Notes: generated by a model from the letters alone, not told the origin. A stretch of DNA of 64,000 nucleotides from Paenibacillus stellifer (GCF_000758685.1 NZ_CP009286.1:3440501-3504500), one strand, 5' to 3'; counted from the first letter of the stretch, positions 8,347 through 17,098 are shown. A program made the numbers and translations.

Positions 8347-8577
8347 TCAGGACAAAATGTCCACGGTAACGCGCTTATCGCTCTTGACTGCTGCTGATGT
8401 TACGACGGTTCGGAGCGCCTTGGCGATCCTTCCCTGCTTGCCAATGACCTTGCCGACATCATCGGGATGGACCGACAATTCATAGACAATAAGGTGATCC
8501 TTCTCCACCGCCCGCACCGTCACATCTTCCGGATGATCCACTAAAGCCTTAGCAATAACTGCAACTAATTCTTCCAT
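8347..8577 (-). CDS. khpA: KH-domain RNA-binding protein KhpA (YlqC)
   Basis: KhpA is a single-KH RNA-binding protein that works with KhpB in many Firmicutes. The 76-residue protein has the KH signature VGKVIGKQGRIAKALRTVV. The ATG at 8577 (MEELVAVIAKAL) gives the normal family length and follows GAGGGT. It lies 22 bases downstream of rpsP. Confidence 0.94.
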   Translation of the reverse strand: MEELVAVIAKALVDHPEDVTVRAVEKDHLIVYELSVHPDDVGKVIGKQGRIAKALRTVVTSAAVKSDKRVTVDILS

Positions 8578-8599
8578 AGAGGACCCTCGCAATCAGTCA

Positions 8600-8872
8600 T
8601 TATTTCTGCAGCTTCGACTCATGGAATTTCTTCATAACGCCCGCTTTGCTGAGCAGGTTGCGGACCGTGTCGGATGCTTGCGCACCGGTTTGAAGCCATT
8701 TCAGAGCTTTTTCCTCATCGATGTTCACTACTGCCGGTTGTGCAACCGGGTTATAGTAACCGATCTCCTCGATGAAACGACCGTCACGAGGGGAACGGGA
8801 ATCGGAAACTACTACACGATAGAAAGGCGCTTTATGAGCACCCATACGTTTCAGACGAATACGTACTGCCAC
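8600..8872 (-). CDS. rpsP: 30S ribosomal protein S16
   Basis: Ribosomal protein S16, 90 residues, with the family N-terminus [20 protein letters not shown] and the motif [19 protein letters not shown]. The GTG at 8872 follows TAAGGAGGTGAATTTC and gives the normal length; the longer upstream frame has no support. It heads the rpsP-khpA pair behind a structured 330-base leader. Confidence 0.97.
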   Translation of the reverse strand: MAVRIRLKRMGAHKAPFYRVVVSDSRSPRDGRFIEEIGYYNPVAQPAVVNIDEEKALKWLQTGAQASDTVRNLLSKAGVMKKFHESKLQK

Positions 8873-9204
8873 GAAATTCACCTCCTTATAAGAGTATCGA
8901 TCCCACCCAAACCCTCCCTTCCAAGGGAGGGCCCCAAGGGCTGCCGCCCTCTGGACACCCGCTAATGGCAATTGGCGTTGGCGTTCAGATTGGTGGGACC
9001 TTGGTGGGTGGAGTGCTTGGATCGCTTGCCGTCCCTGTCGGGACACGCTTTACTGCGAATCTATCTAGTCACGGGTTTCAAGCCTTTCAAACCCAAAAAC
9101 CAACCTTAGAGACTGAAAAGATTACTGATCGACCTATGTTGTACAATGGTCGATCCAGGTAAAACATAAAACCATAGTGCTTGAACCTTCAAAACCACAA
9201 AGAC
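8873..9204 (-). other. ffh-rpsP intergenic region with palindromes
   Basis: No gene is supported here. On the minus strand the region holds an inverted repeat GATCGACC...GGTCGATC around TTGTACAA (9127-9155), which may end the ffh transcript. It also has a GTCCC/GGGAC hairpin near 9035-9050 and a perfect CCCTCCCTT/AAGGGAGGG hairpin (8912-8931) about 40 bases before the rpsP start. These could form an rpsP leader. Confidence 0.5.
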
Positions 9205-10596
9205 TTAACGGAACGGGAACTTCATTCCCTTGCCGCCAAGAGCTGTTAGCTGTTTCATGGCGTTCTTCTTGCCCTTGCCTCCGCCGCCCATACCGCCCAT
9301 CATACCGGAGAACTGCTTCATCATACGGCGCATTTCGTCGAACTGCTTGATGAGACGGTTCACTTCGGTGAGCGAGGTGCCGCTGCCGGCGGCAATCCGC
9401 TTGCGGCGGTTATGGTTGATGATTTCAGGCTGGGCCTTCTCCTGCTTCGTCATGGAATGGACGATCGCCTCGACACGGCCCATCTGCTTGTCGTCAACCT
9501 TGAGGTCCTTCATGCCCTTCGCCTTGTTCATGCCCGGGAGCATATCAAGAATCTGATCCAGCGGACCCAGCTTCTTGACCTGGTCCATCTGCTCCAGGAA
9601 ATCGTCGAACGTAAATTCCGCGTTGCGCATTTTACGTTCCATTTCCTTCGCCTTGTCGGCATCGATGTTCGCCTGCGCTTTCTCAATCAGCGACAGCATG
9701 TCGCCCATACCGAGAATCCGCGACGCCATCCGCTCCGGATGGAAAGGCTCCAGCGCATCGATCTTCTCGCCGAGCGCGGCGAACTTGATCGGACAGCCGG
9801 TTACAGCTTTGACCGACAGCGCGGCGCCGCCGCGCGTATCGCCGTCCAGCTTCGTCAGCACAACGCCTGTAAGCTCAAGCTGCTTGTTAAAGCTGTCCGC
9901 GACGTTCACGGCATCCTGACCAGTCATGGCGTCGACGACGAGAAGCACTTCGTCCGGCTTGACCTCGGCGTGAATCTGCTTCAGCTCTTCCATCAGCTCT
10001 TCGTCGATATGCAGACGGCCTGCGGTATCGATGATGACATAATCGTGATTGTCATCCTTGGCCTGCTGCAGCGCCTGCTTCGCGATCTCGACCGGGCTCA
10101 CCTTGTCGCCCAGCGAGAATACCGGCACTTTGATCTGTTCGCCGAGAATCTGCAGCTGCTTGATCGCGGCCGGACGGTAAATGTCGCCCGCTACGAGTAG
10201 CGGCCGGTGGTTGTTCTTCTGCAGCAGCTTGGCCAGCTTGCCGGAGGTCGTCGTCTTACCGGCGCCCTGAAGGCCCGCCATCATAATGACGGTCGGCGGC
10301 TTGTTCGCCTTGGCCAGCTTCGCCTGAGTGCCGCCCATCAGCTCCGTCAATTCCTTGTTGACGATGTCGATGATGACCATGCCTGGTGTGAAGCTCTCCA
10401 TAACTTCCTTGCCAACAGCCTTCTCTTTCACCTTCGCTACGAAGTCCTTAACGACCTTGAAGTTAACGTCCGCTTCCAGCAGGGCCAGACGCACCTCGCG
10501 CATCGCTTCGTTTACGTCTTCTTCGGACACCTTGCCTTTGCCGCGCAGCTTGCTGAACACATTCTGCAGTCTTCCGGTTAATCCTTCAAATGCCAT
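9205..10596 (-). CDS. ffh: Signal recognition particle protein Ffh
   Basis: Ffh is the GTPase subunit of SRP; with 4.5S/scRNA and FtsY it targets nascent membrane and secreted proteins. The 463-residue protein has the N domain (MAFEGLTGRLQNVFSKLRGK), the G domain with GLQGAGKTTTSGKLA, DTAGRLHIDEELM and TKLDGDTRGGAALS, and a Met-rich M domain ending MMKQFSGMMGGMGGGGKGKK. It lies 21 bases downstream of ylxM. Confidence 0.98.
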   Translation of the reverse strand: MAFEGLTGRLQNVFSKLRGKGKVSEEDVNEAMREVRLALLEADVNFKVVKDFVAKVKEKAVGKEVMESFTPGMVIIDIVNKELTELMGGTQAKLAKANKPPTVIMMAGLQGAGKTTTSGKLAKLLQKNNHRPLLVAGDIYRPAAIKQLQILGEQIKVPVFSLGDKVSPVEIAKQALQQAKDDNHDYVIIDTAGRLHIDEELMEELKQIHAEVKPDEVLLVVDAMTGQDAVNVADSFNKQLELTGVVLTKLDGDTRGGAALSVKAVTGCPIKFAALGEKIDALEPFHPERMASRILGMGDMLSLIEKAQANIDADKAKEMERKMRNAEFTFDDFLEQMDQVKKLGPLDQILDMLPGMNKAKGMKDLKVDDKQMGRVEAIVHSMTKQEKAQPEIINHNRRKRIAAGSGTSLTEVNRLIKQFDEMRRMMKQFSGMMGGMGGGGKGKKNAMKQLTALGGKGMKFPFR

Positions 10597-10617
10597 AGGC
10601 TGCCTTCTCCCTTCAAG

Positions 10618-10974
10618 CTACTCCAGGTTCTCCAAAGAATCCACAATTTCATTAAGGCGCTGTCCGTACGATTCCGGAAGAGCCGCCTCGTTCCGGATTC
10701 TGCGTAATTCTCCAAAATACATGGTTCGGGTTTCATGCTTCGATAATAAACCGAGCTTCGTTTCGTAATTCTCGAGCACCTGCTCGGCGCGCTTGATATG
10801 CTCGTACACAGCCTGTCGGCTGATTTCAAATTCCGCCGCAATCTCCCCAAGGGAGAAATCGTCGTGGAAATAATATTTCAGAAACGTCTGCTGCTTATCG
10901 GTAAGCAGAGGTTCGTAGAATGCAAACAACAGATTGATCCGGTTCGTCTTCTCCAGTCGGTTACCCTGACTCAT
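10618..10974 (-). CDS. ylxM: YlxM family HTH protein
   Basis: YlxM is a small helix-turn-helix protein encoded with ffh that modulates SRP in Gram-positives. The 118-residue protein contains LTDKQQTFLKYYFHDDFSLG and EIAAEFEISRQAVYEHIKRA, a sigma-70 region 4-like HTH. ATG 10974 follows GGGAG; a TTG 21 bases upstream in frame is less likely. In Bacillus ftsY precedes it; here the upstream neighbour is a hemolysin-III-like gene. Confidence 0.93.
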   Translation of the reverse strand: MSQGNRLEKTNRINLLFAFYEPLLTDKQQTFLKYYFHDDFSLGEIAAEFEISRQAVYEHIKRAEQVLENYETKLGLLSKHETRTMYFGELRRIRNEAALPESYGQRLNEIVDSLENLE

Positions 10975-11049
10975 CAAGGGCACTCCCTTCGTCAAGGAAA
11001 AACACTTTACACCAATTCAACGTTCCTAATCATACCGAAAACAAAGAAA

Positions 11050-11075
11050 GATGTCAAGCATTTTTGCTTGTCATC
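11050..11075 (-). terminator. Intrinsic terminator between the HlyIII-like gene and ylxM
   Basis: GATGTCAAGCA and TGCTTGTCATC form a hairpin with a T-rich loop; the minus strand continues with T-rich sequence. Confidence 0.65.
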
Positions 11076-11114
11076 TTTTCTTCTTCATTTTGCGGGTAAT
11101 ATCAGCCTTGGTCC

Positions 11115-11762
11115 TCACCGGATCGGCAGCAGATACATCAGCACCGCGAAAAAATGGGTGACGCTTCCGAGCAACACGAACACATGCCAGACCGCATGAT
11201 GGTAGGGGAATGCCCGCCATACGTAGAATATGGTTCCGAGCGTATACAGAACGCCGCCAGCCATCAGAAGCGACATGCCGTCCTGCGCCACAGCCGCCGT
11301 CAGCGGCCCCCAGGCGATCACGATCAGCCAGCCCATCGCGATATAGAAAATCGTTGACATGAAGAGAAACCTTTTGGTGAAAAATGCCTTGAACAATACG
11401 CCGAAGAAGGCGATGCCCCAGATGATCCCGAACAAGCTCCAGCCAAGCGTTCCCCGGATGGCAACCAGCAGAAACGGCGTATAGGTGCCGGCGATGAACA
11501 AATAGATGGAGGAATGGTCGAAGAACTCGAACAGATCCTTCACCTTGCCTTCCTTCAGGCTGTGCACGATCGTCGAATTCAGGTAGAGCAGCAGCATCGA
11601 TGTGCCATAGATGGAAAAGCTCACGACATGCCAGGCCGTTCCTCTCATGCTGGAGAAGACGATGAGCAGCACCAGTGCGGCGACGCTCAGCACAGCGCCA
11701 ATACCGTGCGTTACTGCGTTTACGACCTCTTCCTTTCGACTATAGGTGTGCGTATTAGCCAT
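11115..11762 (-). CDS. Hemolysin III / TrhA family membrane protein (YqfA-like)
   Basis: A 215-residue membrane protein with seven predicted helices. It has the PAQR/hemolysin-III signature: HGIGAVLSVAALVLLI near the start, STIVHSL and FDHSSIYLFIAGTYTPF in the middle, and the terminal HHAVWHVFVLLGSVTHFFAVL with the conserved His residues. Members regulate membrane lipid homeostasis or fluidity. The start follows GAAAGGAGAGAGG. Confidence 0.92.
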   Translation of the reverse strand: MANTHTYSRKEEVVNAVTHGIGAVLSVAALVLLIVFSSMRGTAWHVVSFSIYGTSMLLLYLNSTIVHSLKEGKVKDLFEFFDHSSIYLFIAGTYTPFLLVAIRGTLGWSLFGIIWGIAFFGVLFKAFFTKRFLFMSTIFYIAMGWLIVIAWGPLTAAVAQDGMSLLMAGGVLYTLGTIFYVWRAFPYHHAVWHVFVLLGSVTHFFAVLMYLLPIR

Positions 11763-11841
11763 ATCCTCTCTCCTTTCACTGACGGTTTTCTTCTATTATA
11801 TCTTTTGCAAATTTGATAATCCACCTGCACCGGAGGAACGA

Positions 11842-13368
11842 TTAATGGTCATCCAGATGGTAAATGTCAGTGTACTTTTGCTCCAGATAATCCGCCAAAT
11901 AATCGGGGTTCAGCGGCTCGCCGGTAACACGCTCGATAATCTGCGACGGGGTTTCGCTCATACCGTACCGGTAAATCGCTTCTGTGAGCCACTCCTTGAT
12001 CGGCAGCAAATTGCCGGAGGCAACAAGCGAATCGAATTCCGGCAGCTCTTTCCGAAGCGTATTCAGGAACTGTGCGGCGTACATATTGCCAAGTGAGTAG
12101 GAAGCAAAATAGCCGAAATCCCCGCCCGACCAATGAACGTCCTGCAGTACGCCCAGACTGTCGGTAGGCGGAACAACCCCCAGGTACTCCTTGTACTTGG
12201 CATTCCATACCTCAGGCAAGTCCTTGACCTGCAGTCCTTCATTAAAGATCAGCTTCTCGATCTCGTAGCGGATAATAATATGTAGGTTATACGTCAGTTC
12301 ATCCGCATCAATCCGGATCAGCGAGTTCTCCACCCGGTTAATGGCCCGGTAGAAATCCTCCATGTCTACGTTAGCGAACTTATCCGGAAAACGCGATTGA
12401 AGATCGTTGTAATACCGCTGCCAGAAGGCGCGGCTGCGGCCGATCATATTTTCCCACAGCCGGGATTGGGATTCGTGGATGCCCATCGAGGCGCCCTGTG
12501 CAAGCGGTGTGCCAACGAGGTCTTTCGAAATGTTCTGCTCATACAGAGCATGTCCGCCTTCATGCAGACAGCTGAACAAGGAACTGGTCACGTTATCCAG
12601 CACATAATTCGTCGTTATGCGAACATCGCCGGGATTCAGCCCTGTGGCGAACGGATGCACACTTTCATCCAGACGGCCCGCTTCAAAGTCATAGCCCATC
12701 TGCTTCAATAGAAATAATCCGAATTCCTCCTGGCGGTCGGACGGGAATTCCCCTTCAAGGAAGGCAGCGTCCGGCTGATGAGGGGATGCCGCGATTTTCT
12801 CCGCCAGTGGAACAAGCCGGCTTCTCAGTTTGCCAAAAATCTCGTCGAGCTTCGCTACAGTTAGATCCGGCTCGTACATATCCAGCAGAGTGTCATATCG
12901 GGTTCCCTTAACGCCCCAGCTATCGATAAACTCCTGTTTGAAAGCCACGATCTTGCTTAAGTAAGGCTCAAACGAGGCAAAGTCATTCTCCGCCTTGGCT
13001 GACTCCCACATCGTCTCGGAATGGGCGGCCAGCACGGCGTACTCTTCATACTTCTCGGGAGAAATGCTCTGGCTCCGTTCATATTCCTTCCGGCAGTCCT
13101 CTACGATCTTCCGCTGAGCGGCCGACAGCTGGGCATTGGCCTCCGGCTGGCTGAACAGCTCCGTGAACCGCCCCATTTCGGGAGAGGTCTCCAGCTTGAA
13201 GTGCTCGCCGCTCAGCATTCCGATTGTCTTGGCACGGACCTCCGCCCCCTTGCGCGGCGCGCCCGTCCGCAGATCCCAATGAAGCAGTCCGATTGCTTCG
13301 CGGTAACCGCTCATCTTGGCCAGCAGAACGGCGAAATCATTCCACTGCGCCTGTAATTGATCTTCCAT
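11842..13368 (-). CDS. Carboxypeptidase M32 (Taq-type metallocarboxypeptidase)
   Basis: A 508-residue cytosolic zinc carboxypeptidase of family M32. The catalytic motif is LHEGGHALYEQ (HEXXH, about residue 257), with GIHESQSRLWENMIGRSRAFW (the third ligand Glu) about 28 residues later. Conserved DVRITTNY, RIDADELTYNLHIIIRYEIEK and DVHWSGGDFGYFASYSLGN are present. It releases C-terminal residues from peptides, with broad specificity but not proline. Full length. The ribosome binding site is weak. Confidence 0.96.
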   Translation of the reverse strand: MEDQLQAQWNDFAVLLAKMSGYREAIGLLHWDLRTGAPRKGAEVRAKTIGMLSGEHFKLETSPEMGRFTELFSQPEANAQLSAAQRKIVEDCRKEYERSQSISPEKYEEYAVLAAHSETMWESAKAENDFASFEPYLSKIVAFKQEFIDSWGVKGTRYDTLLDMYEPDLTVAKLDEIFGKLRSRLVPLAEKIAASPHQPDAAFLEGEFPSDRQEEFGLFLLKQMGYDFEAGRLDESVHPFATGLNPGDVRITTNYVLDNVTSSLFSCLHEGGHALYEQNISKDLVGTPLAQGASMGIHESQSRLWENMIGRSRAFWQRYYNDLQSRFPDKFANVDMEDFYRAINRVENSLIRIDADELTYNLHIIIRYEIEKLIFNEGLQVKDLPEVWNAKYKEYLGVVPPTDSLGVLQDVHWSGGDFGYFASYSLGNMYAAQFLNTLRKELPEFDSLVASGNLLPIKEWLTEAIYRYGMSETPSQIIERVTGEPLNPDYLADYLEQKYTDIYHLDDH

Positions 13369-13523
13369 CTTCTTACACCCGCTTTCTGCAAAATCATGCT
13401 ACTCTTGATGATACTTTTTTAAGTGGGTATAATCAACTAACGAAGCGACTTGAGGCCGCTCGATCTACAGATGAGGCCTGCCGCGCCATGCGGGAGGAAT
13501 GCCAACTTGAGGAGTGTGGATGC

Positions 13524-13904
13524 ATGAAGATCCGGATTACACCGCTTGCGGAGCGGAAGCTGAGAGAAAGGCTGGGAAGCCTGCCGGGAACGATCAAGCT
13601 TCTGTACGATACGGGACATGCCTGCGGCTGCGATGGGATCAACGTACTGCTGATTCTGGATAAGCCGGACATAGGCGACCTGCACGTCGAAGCCGGTGGC
13701 CTGCCTTTTGTCGTGAACACCCAGCATGAAATTTTTTATGAAGAACAGTTGAAGCTGGATGCGGACGAGCATACGACTGCGTTTGTCCTGACCAGCGATT
13801 CCCAGTTATACGGCAAGAACATTCAAATCCGCGACCTGCGCGGACTGGAGCTCAGCGAATATCATTCGCCTTCCTCCTGCGAGATTCTTCCCCGTTCGAA
13901 CTAA
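13524..13904 (+). CDS. HesB/IscA-like iron-sulfur biogenesis domain protein (YqkB-like)
   Basis: A 126-residue protein beginning MKIRITPLAERKLRERLG with a single HesB-like fold: TIKLLYDTGHACGCDGINVLLIL and AGGLPFVVNTQHEIFYEE. It lacks the three-Cys pattern of classic A-type carriers, having only CGC in the middle, which is typical of the YqkB subgroup. A role in Fe-S assembly is therefore only inferred. The ATG at 13524 follows GAGGAG; the longer frame running back into the M32 gene is not coding. Divergent from the M32 gene, 24 bases before the carbonic anhydrase. Confidence 0.78.
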   Translation: MKIRITPLAERKLRERLGSLPGTIKLLYDTGHACGCDGINVLLILDKPDIGDLHVEAGGLPFVVNTQHEIFYEEQLKLDADEHTTAFVLTSDSQLYGKNIQIRDLRGLELSEYHSPSSCEILPRSN

Positions 13905-13928
13905 TTTGATTAGGAGGTTACACGTACC

Positions 13929-14497
13929 ATGAGCCAAGTCTCCGACATTATGGAGTTCAATGCGAAATTTGTAGAGAACAAGGAATATGAAGCCTATCTG
14001 ACCAGCCGGTTTCCCGACAAAAAACTGCTGATCATCACCTGCATGGACACACGGCTCGTGGAGCTGCTTCCGAAAGCAATGAATTTCAAGAACGGCGACG
14101 TCAAAGTCGTCAAAACTGCCGGCGCCATCATCTCCTCCCCCTTCGGGAGCGTGATGCGCAGCGTTATGGTTGCCTTGTATGAACTGAATGCCAGCGAAGT
14201 GGTTGTCGTCGGCCATCATGGCTGCGGCATGGCTTCCCTCAATGCGGATCATATGATCCAATCGATCAAAGATCGCGGCGTTCCGGATCAGGTGCTGGAC
14301 ACTCTGGAGCATTCGGGGATCAAGCTGACTGAGTGGCTGCGCGGGTTTGACAGTACAAAAGACGGGGTAATTCAGACTGTGGGGATGATTCAGCATCACC
14401 CGTTGCTCCCCCGGGCGTTCCTGTTCATGGCATGATTATGGACCCGGCTACCGGCGCTCTGGAGCTTGTCTCGGAAGGATACGCCAGCAACGATTGA
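13929..14497 (+). pseudogene. Beta-carbonic anhydrase (YvdA-like), frameshifted near the C-terminus
   Basis: Beta-class carbonic anhydrase, which interconverts CO2 and bicarbonate. The zinc and catalytic residues are intact: LIITCMDTRLVELL (Cys, Asp, Arg) and VVGHHGCGM (His, Cys). At 14408-14412 a run of five C shifts the frame, giving PRAFLFMA and a stop at 14435. With six C the frame would read PPGVPVHGMIMDPATGALEL and end SEGYASND at 14497, the usual family end. Either a one-base sequencing or assembly error or a true late frameshift; in the latter case about 28 residues are lost but the active site remains. The start follows TAGGAGG. Confidence 0.88.
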
Positions 14498-14518
14498 CAT
14501 CTCTCTGAACTGCTGCTT

Positions 14519-14546
14519 GCGCGGGCACTGGCCCGCGCCTTTTTTT
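14519..14546 (+). terminator. Intrinsic terminator after the carbonic anhydrase
   Basis: GCGCGGGC and GCCCGCGC pair around ACTG and are followed by seven T. It lies 21 bases after the restored-frame stop, which supports the longer reading of the gene. Confidence 0.9.
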
Positions 14547-14726
14547 GCATATCATGCAAAAACGCAATCTCCTTCCGCTGGAGACCGCTTATCGGACTGC
14601 AAGACCATGATTCCCTCAACAGCGATAATCATCATGACAAAACCCGGCACCGTTAACGGCACCAGGCTGTTTGATCTGGTTCTTACTGGCTTGGCGATGC
14701 TGTCCACCGACAGCCTGCTGGCGAGC

Positions 14727-15101
14727 CTATTGCTTGATGACGACGACGCCACGAGGCGGTCTGCCTGTGCTCTGAATCAGCACAATTTCTTGGTTGGTCA
14801 GAATACGGTCCACCAGAATAAACGATGAAGTGACGTTGTTAAAATTGAATCTTCTCAAGTCCGCCACGCTTTGGCTGCCGCGAAATACACGGACTGATCC
14901 CTGAAAGTTAATCCGGGAGAACAGCACAAGCGTTACTTGAGAGCCCAACACTTCATTGTGAAGCCGGAAGCTGGACAGCACGTTGTTAAACCGGAATGCG
15001 CCAAGATCACGGACGGCAACTCCCTTGCGTCTGAAGACAATCCGGCGGTTGGTAAAATTAATGCCGGACCACAGTGAAAGACGTACACCACTGAATCCCA
15101 C
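14727..15101 (-). CDS. Beta/gamma-crystallin-like small protein with two calcium-type motifs
   Basis: A 124-residue protein made of two similar halves: LWSGINFTNRRIVFRRKG...FRFNNVLSSFRL and LFSRINFQGSVRVFRGSQ...FNFNNVTSSFIL. Each has an F-x-x aromatic strand, a central R/F-rich strand and the NN-x-x-SS sequence that fits the N/D-N/D-x-x-S/T-S calcium clamp of microbial beta/gamma-crystallins. There is no signal peptide. The start is GTG, after AGGAGTGATATAA. Calcium-dependent stress or spore-associated roles are known for some relatives; here the function is inferred from motif only. Confidence 0.65.
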   Translation of the reverse strand: MGFSGVRLSLWSGINFTNRRIVFRRKGVAVRDLGAFRFNNVLSSFRLHNEVLGSQVTLVLFSRINFQGSVRVFRGSQSVADLRRFNFNNVTSSFILVDRILTNQEIVLIQSTGRPPRGVVVIKQ

Positions 15102-15266
15102 TTATATCACTCCTTTTCTTAGAGATGATATAGTGTATTGCAAGCTTCAGAGAAAGGTGTTGGACAAATTATAGTAGCTAATCGTTTGTTTATCGGATTC
15201 CGAACGGCGAGCAATATGAAGCGTCAACAACTGCCGATATCTCTCTTAAGCCGCTGCTTGCGCAGG

Positions 15267-15887
15267 CTACAAACGGGAGAACAGCAGCCGGTAATATTCC
15301 TCGGTATTCGGAGTGAAGCTGTCGATGGCTGCGAGTCTCTCATCCTCAACAATCTCTCCCGTATTCTCATCCGCAATGACACCTCGAATTCTCAAGCTTT
15401 CGAGCTCCCCGGCTACCAGCTTCTGAAAAGCCAGCACATCCACAAAGAACAATCCGGAAATCTCCTCCCGCTGAAAATCATAGGCCTCAAGAGGCTGAGA
15501 GGAGACATATAAAAAGACGCTGCTGAATTCATTGTCAATGATACCGGGCGACGGACGGCTCTCTTCCGTGCAGGTACCGCAGTACTCAAGCTGCTCAAAA
15601 GGTATATCAAGCCCCAGCTCCTCCTTCAGCTCCCGTACTCCGTCCTTCACTGTCTCACCCGCCTGCAAATGTCCGGCACATGAAGTATCCAGCTTCCCGG
15701 GAAAGGTATCCTTGTCCTTATGCCGGAGCTGAAACAGCAGGCTGCCCTTCTCACCCACCACCTGATTCAGCACCCAGCAGTGAAACGTCTGATGCCAGAG
15801 TCCTCTGGCGTGTACGTTCTCCCGGGTATCGGTTCCTATCGGGTTGCGGTGCTTGTCATAAATATCGAACCGTTCGGTTGGCGGCAT
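15267..15887 (-). CDS. Nudix hydrolase, IPP-isomerase-like (YfcD type)
   Basis: A 206-residue protein with the N-terminal segment FDIYDKHRNPIGTDTRENVHARGLWHQTFHCW, usual in YfcD/IDI-like Nudix proteins, and a Nudix box GHLQAGETVKDGVRELKEEL. The box has six residues between the first Glu and the RE pair instead of the usual seven, a small deviation. Members hydrolyse nucleoside diphosphate-linked substrates; the substrate here is unknown. The C-terminal region (about 150-206) is a helical extension. Confidence 0.88.
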   Translation of the reverse strand: MPPTERFDIYDKHRNPIGTDTRENVHARGLWHQTFHCWVLNQVVGEKGSLLFQLRHKDKDTFPGKLDTSCAGHLQAGETVKDGVRELKEELGLDIPFEQLEYCGTCTEESRPSPGIIDNEFSSVFLYVSSQPLEAYDFQREEISGLFFVDVLAFQKLVAGELESLRIRGVIADENTGEIVEDERLAAIDSFTPNTEEYYRLLFSRL

Positions 15888-16124
15888 GACTTCATCTCCC
15901 TGGTGACATTATGGTTCCATTATGGTCCCTCCATTCTCCAACAGAAAGTCCGGTCTGTCCACCTCGGATATTCATTGAAATAATTTCAGGGATACCGCGC
16001 AAGCAAGAAGAGCATGGGCATCGAGTCGAGCACCTTTATTTTTTATTATTTAAAAATGAAACCATCTGAACACTTCCCCGTATTACCGGACAAGACAAAT
16101 ACAACAGGAGGGCAATTCTATTCC

Positions 16125-16568
16125 ATGAAATTTATCAAAAGCGCAATGCTGATCGTTATGGCCTTTACACTCTTCTTCGGGGCAGCCGCACCGGATTACG
16201 CTGACGCCCGCCGCAGCGGCGGTGGCTTCAAATCAGGCGTTCAGGGGTATAAATCGACGCCGAACAAATCGACGCAGAGCAGCACATATAAAAGTGATTC
16301 AACCAAAAGCTCGTCCTATTCCGGCACTTCCGCTACGACGGCCAAGCGGGGATTTTTCAGCGGCGGAAGCTTCTTCAAAGGCATGATGATCGGCGGTCTG
16401 GCCGGTATGCTGTTCGGCGGTCTGTTCGGAGGCATGGGCTTCTTCGGTAACATCCTGGGCTTCGCGGTGAATATGCTGGCCATCTATCTCGTAGTGATGC
16501 TCGTCCTCTCGCTGTTCCGCCGCAGAAACGAACGCAGAAGATATGAAGAACGGAGCGATCGCTACTAA
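16125..16568 (+). CDS. Small exported/membrane protein with a Ser/Thr/Gly-rich linker
   Basis: A 147-residue protein: signal-anchor or signal peptide (MKFIKSAMLIVMAFTLFF), a low-complexity Ser/Lys/Thr/Tyr segment, a glycine-rich hydrophobic stretch (MMIGGLAGMLFGGLFGGMGF) and a second transmembrane helix, then a basic tail (RRRNERRRYEERSDRY). The layout resembles the N-terminal part of bacterial Tim44-like membrane proteins, without the Tim44 domain. ATG 16125 follows CAGGAGGGC; an upstream ATG at 16014 lacks a ribosome site. Its stop overlaps the next start, so the two form an operon. Confidence 0.65.
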   Translation: MKFIKSAMLIVMAFTLFFGAAAPDYADARRSGGGFKSGVQGYKSTPNKSTQSSTYKSDSTKSSSYSGTSATTAKRGFFSGGSFFKGMMIGGLAGMLFGGLFGGMGFFGNILGFAVNMLAIYLVVMLVLSLFRRRNERRRYEERSDRY

Positions 16569-16852
16569 TGCCGGCCGTTCTCAGCATGGATGAAATCGTC
16601 AACGCCGTCTGCCTTCATACAGCGGATCGCAAGGGCGTTAACGTCCGGGACGTTCAGGTAGAGCTTAGCTGGGATGAGGATACCGGCTTCACCGCAGAGG
16701 TTTGGACCCAAGGACGAAGCCAATACCTGGTGGCGTCCAACATCGTGGAGGCAGTCCTCCGCTACCTCCACACGGAATACAATATCCGCGCCTATCCGGA
16801 GGATGTCCGGCTTGAGCTGGAGGATGAAATCATCGCTGTCGTGAATGATTAA
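16568..16852 (+). CDS. YxcD-like protein (DUF2653)
   Basis: A 94-residue acidic soluble protein, MPAVLSMDEIVNAVCLHTADRK..., with VQVELSWDEDTGFTAEVW and EAVLRYLHTEYNIRAYPEDV. These features match my recollection of YxcD/DUF2653. Function unknown. Its ATG overlaps the stop of the upstream membrane protein (TAATG), so translation is probably coupled. Confidence 0.7.
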   Translation: MPAVLSMDEIVNAVCLHTADRKGVNVRDVQVELSWDEDTGFTAEVWTQGRSQYLVASNIVEAVLRYLHTEYNIRAYPEDVRLELEDEIIAVVND

Positions 16853-17032
16853 ATCCAATGAATGACTAAATTCAATAAATGACTAGATGCAAAAATGATT
16901 AAATGTAGGAGAAAGATTAACTGAAAATTTACAAATAGGCAGTCTGTACCGGCTTTATGCGGTCAGGCTGCCTTTTTCATGTGGACGGATTCGAAATCAT
17001 ACTTTCTCTTCCCGGTCAGGAACCTGCCCGCG

Positions 17033-17098
17033 TTCAACTTTCTTTCAGCTGGCATTCAACTTTCTTTCAGCTGGTATTCAACTTTCTTTCAGCTAATT
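17033..17098 (+). repeat. Three 22-bp direct repeats upstream of the large lipoprotein gene
   Basis: TTCAACTTTCTTTCAGCT occurs three times with a 22-base period (17033, 17055, 17077), two helical turns apart. A -10-like TATATT follows at 17103-17108, so the third copy covers the -35 position. This spacing is typical of binding sites for an OmpR-class response regulator or another activator. No regulator gene is adjacent. Confidence 0.75.

Noticed and set aside
8965..9162. 65-codon plus-strand frame ([16 protein letters not shown]...) between ffh and rpsP
   Set aside because: No ribosome site, opposite to the operon, and it overlaps hairpins of the likely rpsP leader.
13224..13523. N-terminal extension of the HesB-like frame back into the M32 gene
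   Set aside because: It overlaps the start of the M32 gene antisense; the ATG at 13524 has a proper GAGGAG site.
14552..14752. 66-codon minus-strand frame after the crystallin-like gene
   Set aside because: Its first part overlaps the crystallin-like gene in another frame and no ribosome site precedes internal starts.
17033..17098. CRISPR-like array
   Set aside because: The 22-base units are contiguous with almost no spacer, only three copies, and no cas genes.
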